Shown here: piece after piece, positions 5,651 to 12,636 of the stretch
How the letters are laid out: each line of letters begins with the position of its first letter
How positions within the stretch are numbered: the first letter of the stretch is position 1
NCBI GenBank assembly: GCA_934462945.1
Contig: CAKSJF010000026.1
Coordinates: 1-30,138 of the forward strand
Length of the DNA stretch: 30,138 nt
Source of the DNA: an uncultured Clostridia bacterium
Lineage (GTDB): Bacteria; Bacillota; Clostridia; UBA1381
Direction of reading: 5' to 3'
Position numbers and translations under genes: made by a program
Notes under the pieces: generated by a model
Told to the model about the DNA's origin: nothing
What the model saw: only the letters and a program-made list of their open reading frames with translations
Databases searched by the model: none

Positions 5651-8600
5651 ATGAAAACAAAAAAATTGTTAGCTGTCGTTTTGTCGCTTGTGATGTGCAT
5701 TTGCATTCTGCCGCAGGCGGTTATGGGGGAAGAGACAGTCACCTTTACGGCAATTGACGGTTACGGCGAGTCAAGCGTTAACGAGCATTATTCAAAACTT
5801 TTGGACGGAAATACTGGCACAAAATGGGGAACAGGTTTTGATGGCAGCGTTTATGTTGTGATCAAAGCGTCCAGTCCGGTGATACTCACAGGATATTCCT
5901 TTACAACGGGAAACGACAACGCGAGCTGGCCCGGAAGAAATCCGAAGGATTGGGAGATATTTGCATGCAATGACTATGATGAACAAAGCAAGAGCGGAAA
6001 TTGGGAGAGCATTGCGAAAATAGAAAACGATCAGACGCTGAAAGATGTCAATAAGGAAACGTATCATTTTACAATAGACGGCGCGGCAAAGTATCAGTAT
6101 TACAGATTGGTTATCACGGCAACCCAAGGGGATTCCTTTATGCAGCTGAGCGAAATGGGCTTTACATATAGCTTGTGCGTGCATGAATGGGAAATGACTG
6201 AAACCCTGGCAACCTGCACAGAACCGGCTTATATAATCTCGACCTGTAAAAAATGCAGCGAGGAGAAAAAGGAGCAGACGCATGCCGCGCTCGGACATGA
6301 GACAAATGGAGGCAGTGTTTGCACACGGTGCGGAAACACACTTCCGGTAAGGGTTGGCGAAACATATTATGCCGATCCTGTGACGGCTGTGGATGAGGCA
6401 GCTGAGGAAAGTACGATTGTACTCCTCGCTGATTGCAGTATTGAAAATACCATTCCTATTGACAAAAATCTCACGCTGGATCTAAACGGTTTCACTGTGA
6501 CAAAAACCGGAGACGGCGGTGTGATTGTAGTTGACGGCAAAAAAACCTTTACCCTGACCGATACAAGCGAAACAAAAACCGGAACGCTCACGGGCGGCAG
6601 CGCAAATGGGCGAGGCGGCGGTGTGAATGTAGAAAGCGGCAGTACATTTTATATGAAGGGCGGCACAATTTCCGATTGCAGCGCAAGGGTGCAGGGCGGC
6701 GGTATATGTGTGAATAACGGTGCTGGGCTTTATATGTCAGATGGTGCTGCAATTATAAACTGTCAGACACCGACAAACACCGGTGGTGGAATTTGTGCAT
6801 ATGGAACAGTAAATGTTACTGACAGTAAAATTATCGGTTGCAGTGCCAATTTTGGCGGCGGCATTTTTGTAAATGGTGATCTGGGCAATGGGATGCTTAC
6901 GATCAACAACAGTTTGATCGAAAATTGCAGTGCAGGAACACAGGGCGGCGGTATTGGTGCTGACTACGGCGCAATTGTTATGGTCGAAAATAACACAATC
7001 ATACAAAAAAACAGTGCCACCGTTTATGGGGGCGGTGGTATTCATCTGCGTGATAAATCAGGCTATCATACTATTGTAACCGTAAAGGATAGCAGCATAG
7101 CAGAAAATACAGCTCCCGGCGGAGCCGGTATCTGGGCGCTTGATGGTGCGGAATGTGTGCTGGATCATGCAAAGGTCGAAAAAAATAAGTCTACAAAGAC
7201 AGATGATGATGGAGGAGGCGGTATCGGCATTTATAATGGCAGTACTGCCACGATTCAAAACGGAAGTGAGATCAATGAAAACATCTCCGCGCATGATGGC
7301 GGCGGCATTTATGCAAAAGCGAATGCCACGGTTCATGTAACCGATAGCAGTATGTGGAAAAACAAAGCAAAACAGTATTCCGGCGGTGCGATCTATGCAA
7401 CCAATGATTCAACGGTAACGGTAGAGCAAAGCAGACTTTCTGAAAATACAGCGACAGGAAACGGCGGCGGTATTTATGCGATACACTCTGTGGTGAATCT
7501 GAATCAGGAGTCCTATATTGCTTCTAATAACGCTCAGTGGGGCGGCGGTGTATATATTCATTCGTCTGATTTGACCGCAAATAACGCAAACATTCAAAAT
7601 AATATCGCAAGCGCATTCGGCGGCGGTGTTATGGTTCAGACCAATAGCGACCGTGTAACGAATGCAACAATTATCGGTGGCGAAATCTCCGGAAATACGG
7701 CAAATGCTTCCGATAATGGCGGCGGAGGAATCTGGATTAACGGCAATGCAAGTTATAAAACAACTGTTAATATCAGTCAGTGTAGTATTGTAGAAAATAC
7801 CGCATCCTATGGCGGAGGAATTCAGGTAAAGAATGATGCCGCAATTTTGAATTTAAAAACCGGGACGGTCATTTTTAGAAACCATGCGACCAAAGCCGGC
7901 GGCGGTATCTATAACAGTTCGGAAAATCTGAATGTTGAGGGTGATCCGCAGATATACAGTAATGATCTAATTAACACAAGCGGAGATCCAATACAAAGCA
8001 ATCTCCATTTGACCTCCGGCAAAAAAATTTCCGGAAGTCTGGAACCGGTGAATGCACCGCCGAGAGTATTTGTAACCCTGGAGGATAAGGCGCAGAATGT
8101 GACCAATGCCTTTGACAATGATTGCAGTGCATTTATTCGTTCAGATGATGCAAGCTATTATGTTGTGTATGACGAAGCAGCGAAAGCGCATAAGCTGACA
8201 GATGCTGTCCGTATCACGTTAGATCCGCAGACTGAGGGAGAATATCCGATTCAGGAGTCGGCGCCAAAGGGTGGTGTATTCGCAAATCCGGAGTATGCGC
8301 CTTGGTGGTCTGGACACCGTTTCCTGGGATGGTATAAGGATGGGGAACGGTATGATTTTCGCCAGACAGTTACCGAAGATTTCACCCTGACCGCAAAATG
8401 GGCAGAGGACGGAAAAGCCGCGATTGAGCTTTTACCGGAGGAAAACTACCTTGTTTCGGGGCTTGACGGAGAGGGCATTGTCTATCTGGCAAGCTATAAC
8501 GCAGCCGAAAATCTTTTGGATACAAAACTCATCACAGCAACAAATGGCGAAATGCCGATTAGAAAGACTTTGCTGGAAACCGAGGGCGCTGCAAAAATCA

Positions 8601-8665
8601 AAGCATTTTTGTGGAGCAGTACCATGACGCCCCTCTGTGAGAGCGCAGTCAGAACGGTAAAATAA
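5651..8665 (+). CDS. Large secreted beta-helix protein with discoidin-like and InlB-type domains
   Basis: A 1004-residue exported protein. Residues 1-26 form a signal peptide (K-T-K-K, hydrophobic core, cleavage near V-M-G). Residues about 30-175 resemble an F5/8 type C (discoidin) carbohydrate-binding domain (L-L-D-G-N-T-G-T-K-W; Y-Q-Y-Y-R-L-V-I). Residues about 175-228 hold a Cys-rich segment with CKKC and CTRC pairs. Residues about 320-750 contain some 16 GGGI/GGGV/GGAI turns, often preceded by x-x-N-T-A, spaced about 28 residues apart. This predicts a right-handed parallel beta-helix, and the turn pattern recalls chlamydial Pmp repeats. An InlB/Flg_new-type repeat follows (F-L-G-W-Y-K-D-G ... 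F-T-L-T-A-K-W, about 880-916), then an unassigned tail. No LPxTG, SLH or membrane anchor is seen, so it is released or held non-covalently. Likely role: adhesin or glycan-binding/-degrading factor. GGGAGA six bases upstream supports the start. Confidence 0.82.
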   Translation: MKTKKLLAVVLSLVMCICILPQAVMGEETVTFTAIDGYGESSVNEHYSKLLDGNTGTKWGTGFDGSVYVVIKASSPVILTGYSFTTGNDNASWPGRNPKDWEIFACNDYDEQSKSGNWESIAKIENDQTLKDVNKETYHFTIDGAAKYQYYRLVITATQGDSFMQLSEMGFTYSLCVHEWEMTETLATCTEPAYIISTCKKCSEEKKEQTHAALGHETNGGSVCTRCGNTLPVRVGETYYADPVTAVDEAAEESTIVLLADCSIENTIPIDKNLTLDLNGFTVTKTGDGGVIVVDGKKTFTLTDTSETKTGTLTGGSANGRGGGVNVESGSTFYMKGGTISDCSARVQGGGICVNNGAGLYMSDGAAIINCQTPTNTGGGICAYGTVNVTDSKIIGCSANFGGGIFVNGDLGNGMLTINNSLIENCSAGTQGGGIGADYGAIVMVENNTIIQKNSATVYGGGGIHLRDKSGYHTIVTVKDSSIAENTAPGGAGIWALDGAECVLDHAKVEKNKSTKTDDDGGGGIGIYNGSTATIQNGSEINENISAHDGGGIYAKANATVHVTDSSMWKNKAKQYSGGAIYATNDSTVTVEQSRLSENTATGNGGGIYAIHSVVNLNQESYIASNNAQWGGGVYIHSSDLTANNANIQNNIASAFGGGVMVQTNSDRVTNATIIGGEISGNTANASDNGGGGIWINGNASYKTTVNISQCSIVENTASYGGGIQVKNDAAILNLKTGTVIFRNHATKAGGGIYNSSENLNVEGDPQIYSNDLINTSGDPIQSNLHLTSGKKISGSLEPVNAPPRVFVTLEDKAQNVTNAFDNDCSAFIRSDDASYYVVYDEAAKAHKLTDAVRITLDPQTEGEYPIQESAPKGGVFANPEYAPWWSGHRFLGWYKDGERYDFRQTVTEDFTLTAKWAEDGKAAIELLPEENYLVSGLDGEGIVYLASYNAAENLLDTKLITATNGEMPIRKTLLETEGAAKIKAFLWSSTMTPLCESAVRTVK

Positions 8666-8672
8666 AAATCTG

Positions 8673-8716
8673 AAAAAAATCCCCGATCGCAGGATGATGC
8701 GAGCGGGGATTTTTTT
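8673..8716. terminator. Bidirectional intrinsic terminator
   Basis: An A-run and TCCCCG...TCGCA stem (5' arm 8673-8691) pairs with TGCGAGCGGGGA (8698-8709) and runs into seven Ts. It separates the converging secreted-protein (+) and ATPase (-) genes, with poly-A/poly-T on both sides. Confidence 0.9.
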
Positions 8717-8722
8717 GCTTTT

Positions 8723-10030
8723 TCAAGTTGCCTTTAGTTTAGAAATCTGGTCAATTGCGTAAAGCGGGAGATTTATGAGTTGGTCTTCTTTTTTGTAGTC
8801 TGCCATGGAAGTACGGACAGACATGGCTGGAGAGAATCTTTCCCGATAGGCTTTCAGGCTTTTTGCTTTCAGGTTTATCTCTGCCTTTACTTCAACCGGA
8901 ACAATTTGTTCTCCGGTATCAACAACAAAGTCGATCTCACAGGAACTCCGGTCATTGGTATAATAGTATACATCTAAGTTTTCTACGGTTTTCAGCTGCT
9001 GACAAACATACTGTTCTGTAAGAGCGCCTTTGAACTCTACAAAAAGGTCGTTTCCGTCAAGCAAGGTGTGCGGATGAAGTCCAGCCATACAGCCGAGAAG
9101 TCCGACATCCAGCAAAAATAGTTTAAATGCTTTTAAATCCTCATAAGCTTTCAAAGGGATTCCGGCCGTATTCACCCGGCTGATCTTATGAACCAGTCCG
9201 CAGTCGCTAAGCCACATAATTGCCGCTTCATAGTCTTTTGCACGCGCTCCCTCACGAACAAGACCATAGATGAATTTTTTATTCTCCTTTGCTAATTGAG
9301 AGGGAATATTGTTCCACAGCATGCGCAGTCTCGGGACAATTTCATTTGGAGCATGCTTTGAGAAATCCTGTTCGTATGCCGCCAGAATCCTCTTTTGAAT
9401 TTCACGAACCTCCCGGAAATCGCTGTCCTCCGTAAAGCTTTGCACTGCTTCCGGCATGCCGCCGATAAAATAATATTGCTTTAATGCGTCGATATACGTT
9501 TCTTTAAAGCTTGTAATCATTTGGAAGTCTTGTTGGTCAAGCAAATCCGCAAAGCGTTCTCTGCCGGCTGCCATGAGAAATTCCCTGAAAGAAAGAGGAT
9601 AAAGCTTTAAAAAATCCACCTTGCCAACCGGAAAGGATGTGCCCTGATGCAGAGCAATGCCGAGCAGAGAACCGGCGCAGACAATATGATATTGCGGTGC
9701 GTCCTCATAGAAATATTTCAAGGAAGTCAACGCTCTTGGAACTTCCTGCACCTCGTCAAAAATTAATAAAGCATTGTCAGGATCAATTTTGTGACCGATA
9801 TATAATTCCAATCCCAGAATTAAACGGTTGGTATCCAGGTCAGAGGCAAACAGCTCCGCCATTCTGGAATTTGAGTCAAAGTTGATATATACGGTATCTG
9901 CATATGCCTGTCTTCCAAATTCTTTCATCAGCCAGGTTTTTCCGACCTGCCGTGCGCCCTCAATAATGAGAGGTTTACGGTGTTTTTTTTGTTTCCATTT
10001 TAAAAGTTTTTCGATTGCAACCCGGTACAT
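8723..10030 (-). CDS. AAA-type ATPase with DUF4143 domain
   Basis: A 435-residue protein of the AAA_14 plus DUF4143 family, usual length 400-450. Walker A is GARQVGKT at residues 25-32 and Walker B is LLIFDE ending at E93. The C-terminal domain has a PD-(D/E)xK-like pattern, with CEIDFVV followed by VEVK ending at K382, as seen in restriction-endonuclease-like folds. The family is widespread and often multicopy in anaerobes and archaea; no biochemical role is established, and cytoplasmic ATP-dependent DNA-related activity is inferred only. Start 10030 has GGAGGTG (10036-10042) five bases upstream. It is monocistronic: its own promoter (TTGTAA-17-TATACT) on one side and a shared terminator on the other. 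It is not part of an evident defence island. Confidence 0.88.
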   Translation of the reverse strand: MYRVAIEKLLKWKQKKHRKPLIIEGARQVGKTWLMKEFGRQAYADTVYINFDSNSRMAELFASDLDTNRLILGLELYIGHKIDPDNALLIFDEVQEVPRALTSLKYFYEDAPQYHIVCAGSLLGIALHQGTSFPVGKVDFLKLYPLSFREFLMAAGRERFADLLDQQDFQMITSFKETYIDALKQYYFIGGMPEAVQSFTEDSDFREVREIQKRILAAYEQDFSKHAPNEIVPRLRMLWNNIPSQLAKENKKFIYGLVREGARAKDYEAAIMWLSDCGLVHKISRVNTAGIPLKAYEDLKAFKLFLLDVGLLGCMAGLHPHTLLDGNDLFVEFKGALTEQYVCQQLKTVENLDVYYYTNDRSSCEIDFVVDTGEQIVPVEVKAEINLKAKSLKAYRERFSPAMSVRTSMADYKKEDQLINLPLYAIDQISKLKAT

Positions 10031-10061
10031 AAACGCACCTCCATCATCATTCTTCCCATAT

Positions 10062-10090
10062 AGTATAACACAGAATCACAAAAATTACAA
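10062..10090 (-). promoter_or_regulatory. Promoter of the DUF4143 ATPase with repeated element
   Basis: On the minus strand, TTGTAA (10090-10085), 17 bp, TATACT (10067-10062). The -35 lies inside TTCGTTGTAA, which recurs as a direct repeat about 30 bp upstream (near 10117-10126). The nearer copy also forms the dyad ATTACAA/TTGTAAT. These could be operator half-sites. Confidence 0.6.
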
Positions 10091-10132
10091 CGAATTTTTG
10101 TAATATCACTACACTTTTTACAACGAAAGTTG

Positions 10133-11758
10133 TTATTTTTGATAAGAATTAATTTTTTTACGGAGCGGGAGGATCATATTGGGGGGGACGGAGATTTCGT
10201 CGATGCCGAGGGAGAGCAGAATTTCTGCGAATTCCGGATCAGAGCCGATTTCTCCGCAAACACCCACCCAGATTCCTGCCTGGTGTGCCGATTGAATCAC
10301 CGCCTGAATGCTCCGAATTAGCGCGGGGTGAAAAGGGTTATAGGAATCCGCAACATGATCATTCTGACGGTCAAGCGCCAAAAGGTACTGGGTCAGATCG
10401 TTTGTGCCGATAGAAAAGAAATCCGCCTCTTTTGCTAACAGATCGCTGATCATCACGGCTGCCGGCGTCTCAATCATGATTCCAAGCTCCACCTGTTCGG
10501 AAAATGCCTTTCCCTCGTTTCTCAATTCCGTCTGTACCTCGGCAATTAATTTCTTTGTCTGCCGAACCTCCTCCGGAGAAATGACCATAGGGAGCATAAT
10601 TGCCAGATGCCCGAATGCGGACGCGCGATAAAGTGCACGCAGATGGATTTTAAATAATTCCGGACGCTTTAAGCAGAGCCGGATGGCACGAATCCCGAGC
10701 GCCGGGTTTTCTTCTTTATCCAGATGAAAATAGCCGATATTTTTATCCGCGCCGATGTCAAACGTGCGGACAATCACGCGGCGATCTCCCATTTTTTCCA
10801 GAACGGCACGAAAGGCGCGAAACTGCGTTTCCTCGTCCGGATAGTCCTCCCGGTCTAAAAACAGGTATTCGCTCCGGAATAGTCCGATTCCCTCTGCGTC
10901 ATTTGAAAGTGCGGCTTCTGCGTCTGTTTCGGAATTGATGTTGGCATAAAGCATAATCTCCTGCCCGTCTCCTGTGACGGTTTTCTGCCCTCTCAGGCTT
11001 TCTAAGTTCTGCCGTTCCTCCTCGTAGGTCTGCTTTTTCTGACGCATTTTTTCACGGGTTTCCTCATCCGGGTCAATATAAATCATGCCGGAATAACCGT
11101 CTACAATTGCTTCTTTGCCGTCATATTCATGCCGCAGAATGCCGGATGCGCCGATCAATGCCGGAATATTCATTGTTCTTGCTAAAATAGCAGTATGAGA
11201 GGTAGAGGCGCCCTTTTCAGTGATAAAAGCAAGGATTTTTGATCGGTCTAATAACACGGTTTCGCTGGGCGCTAAATCATCTGCCACAATAATTGCCGGC
11301 TGATCCAGCTCCACCCTGGAGGAGTTTCGGTTAGATAAAATCGAAATAACGCGTTCGGAAACGTCTAAAACGTCTGCGGAACGCTCGCGGATATAACTGT
11401 CCTCCATTGCGTCGAACATGTCCTGAAAGCCGGAGGCTACCTTTTCTACAGCTGCCTCGGCGTTTAAATGCTCCTTGCGGATTGCGTGTTCGGTGGAGGT
11501 GATAAAGTCCACATCCTCCAGCATCATCTGATGGATATAGAAAATCATTGCCTCTGATTCCCCAACGCTTTTCTGTGCTGTCTGAAAAAGGGCGGCAAGC
11601 TCGGAAACGGCCTTTTTCCGTGCGGTGTGAAAACGGCGGATTTCCGCGTCTGTATCATGAATATGACAATGCTGCACCGTTCGTCTTGCCCGGTGATAAA
11701 AATAAAGCCGCCCGAAACTGATGCCGCGGCATACCGATTTTCCTGTTAAAGTCTGCAC
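10133..11758 (-). CDS. ptsI: PTS phosphoenolpyruvate-protein phosphotransferase (Enzyme I)
   Basis: A cytoplasmic 541-residue Enzyme I, close to the family's 570. It autophosphorylates from PEP and passes phosphate to HPr, the first step of PTS sugar uptake. The phosphohistidine is H188 in GASTSHTAILAR. Other family blocks are R-E-R-S-A-D-V-L-D-V near 126-133, GIGLFRSEYLF in the PEP-binding barrel, FDIGADKN, MLPMV, GTNDLTQY and VGVCGEIGSD with the catalytic cysteine. GTG 11758 is chosen because GGGAG at 11767-11771 lies eight bases upstream; the TTG and GTG further upstream sit on that site. No HPr or EII gene is adjacent, so partners must be encoded elsewhere. It has its own promoter overlapped by a palindrome. 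No clear terminator follows; a weak ACAAC/GTTGT hairpin lies in the gap. Confidence 0.93.
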   Translation of the reverse strand: MQTLTGKSVCRGISFGRLYFYHRARRTVQHCHIHDTDAEIRRFHTARKKAVSELAALFQTAQKSVGESEAMIFYIHQMMLEDVDFITSTEHAIRKEHLNAEAAVEKVASGFQDMFDAMEDSYIRERSADVLDVSERVISILSNRNSSRVELDQPAIIVADDLAPSETVLLDRSKILAFITEKGASTSHTAILARTMNIPALIGASGILRHEYDGKEAIVDGYSGMIYIDPDEETREKMRQKKQTYEEERQNLESLRGQKTVTGDGQEIMLYANINSETDAEAALSNDAEGIGLFRSEYLFLDREDYPDEETQFRAFRAVLEKMGDRRVIVRTFDIGADKNIGYFHLDKEENPALGIRAIRLCLKRPELFKIHLRALYRASAFGHLAIMLPMVISPEEVRQTKKLIAEVQTELRNEGKAFSEQVELGIMIETPAAVMISDLLAKEADFFSIGTNDLTQYLLALDRQNDHVADSYNPFHPALIRSIQAVIQSAHQAGIWVGVCGEIGSDPEFAEILLSLGIDEISVPPNMILPLRKKINSYQK

Positions 11759-11775
11759 TTTCCCCACTCCCAAAA

Positions 11776-11801
11776 TAAAATGTCACATCTAACACATTTT
11801 A
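11776..11801 (-). promoter_or_regulatory. Inverted repeat in the ptsI leader
   Basis: TAAAATGT (11776-11783) and ACATTTTA (11794-11801) form an 8-bp perfect inverted repeat with a 10-nt spacer, between the -10 element and the ribosome binding site of ptsI. It may be an operator or an mRNA hairpin close to the start codon. Confidence 0.45.
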
Positions 11802-11817
11802 TGACTATTATAAATCC

Positions 11818-11856
11818 ATTATACGGCAATTTGTTCGGAAAGTAAAGCGCTTTCCG
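11818..11856 (-). promoter_or_regulatory. ptsI promoter overlapped by a cre-like palindrome
   Basis: On the minus strand, TTTACT (11846-11841), 17 bp, TATAAT (11823-11818). The perfect palindrome AAAGCGCTTT (11844-11853), and the wider dyad CGGAAAG/CTTTCCG (11836-11842, 11850-11856), overlap the -35. The centre matches the AA-N-CG-N core of catabolite-responsive elements but lacks the flanking TG/CA, so CcpA binding is only a possibility. Confidence 0.55.
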
Positions 11857-11907
11857 TGAAACTTTCATGAACTTTCTGTTAACTTCCAAAAAATCGGTAT
11901 AAAAGGA

Positions 11908-11936
11908 TTGCTATTTTTTAGAAAATATATTATACT
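11908..11936 (+). promoter_or_regulatory. Promoter of the ung-polA operon
   Basis: TTGCTA (11908-11913), a 17-bp spacer and TATACT (11931-11936) lie 27 bp upstream of the ung start codon. No other promoter of this quality is obvious until the potA region, which supports one long transcript. Confidence 0.7.
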
Positions 11937-11963
11937 AAAGATAGAAAGAGAGGGGAAACTCAT

Positions 11964-12626
11964 ATGGTACAGTTGGGAAATGACTGGGATGACCTTTTGA
12001 AAGGGGAATTTCAGAAAGAGTATTATAAAAAACTCCGGCAGTTTTTAAAATATGAATATCAGCATGCAAGGATTCATCCGGATATGTACGATATTTTTAA
12101 TGCGTTAAAGTGGACATCCTATCAGGATACCCGGGTGGTGATTTTAGGGCAGGATCCGTATCATGAGGAAAACCAGGCGCACGGACTGGCATTCTCGGTG
12201 CAGAAAGGCGTTCCGATTCCGCCGTCGCTTTTGAATATGTATAAAGAGCTGAACCAGGAGCTTGGCTGCTATATTCCGAATAACGGCTATCTGGAAAAAT
12301 GGGCAAGACAGGGAGTCCTTTTATTAAACACCTCTCTGACCGTCCGGGACGGACAGGCGAATTCACATCGCGGAAAGGGATGGGAAACCTTCACAAGCCG
12401 TGTGATTGAGCTTTTGAATGAACGCACAGAACCGGTGATTTTCCTTTTATGGGGCAATAATGCCAAGGAAAAGCAGTCGCTTGTCACCAATCCGCAGCAT
12501 TATGTATTTACGGCGGCGCATCCGAGTCCGCTTTCTGCTTCGCGCGGATTTTTCGGCTGCGGACATTTCAAAAAGGTGAATGAAATTCTGCAAAAGCCAA
12601 TCGACTGGCAGATTGAAAATATATAG
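11964..12626 (+). CDS. ung: Uracil-DNA glycosylase
   Basis: A 220-residue family 1 uracil-DNA glycosylase, full length for the family. It removes uracil arising from cytosine deamination or dUTP incorporation, starting base-excision repair. The water-activating motif GQDPYH contains D64, and the minor-groove/leucine-loop motif HPSPLSASRGFFGCGHF begins at H186. The uracil-pocket N-T-S-L-T-V-R lies near 122-128. GAGGGG upstream of ATG 11964 at good spacing supports the start. It is the first gene of the housekeeping operon; polA begins ten bases after its stop, pairing excision with repair synthesis. Confidence 0.98.
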   Translation: MVQLGNDWDDLLKGEFQKEYYKKLRQFLKYEYQHARIHPDMYDIFNALKWTSYQDTRVVILGQDPYHEENQAHGLAFSVQKGVPIPPSLLNMYKELNQELGCYIPNNGYLEKWARQGVLLLNTSLTVRDGQANSHRGKGWETFTSRVIELLNERTEPVIFLLWGNNAKEKQSLVTNPQHYVFTAAHPSPLSASRGFFGCGHFKKVNEILQKPIDWQIENI

Positions 12627-12636
12627 AGGAATGTGT

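Noticed and set aside
6600..7930. Periodic repeats as a possible CRISPR array or minisatellite
   Set aside because: The periodicity is at protein level (GGGI turns) and nucleotide units are diverged and in frame, so it is a coding repeat.
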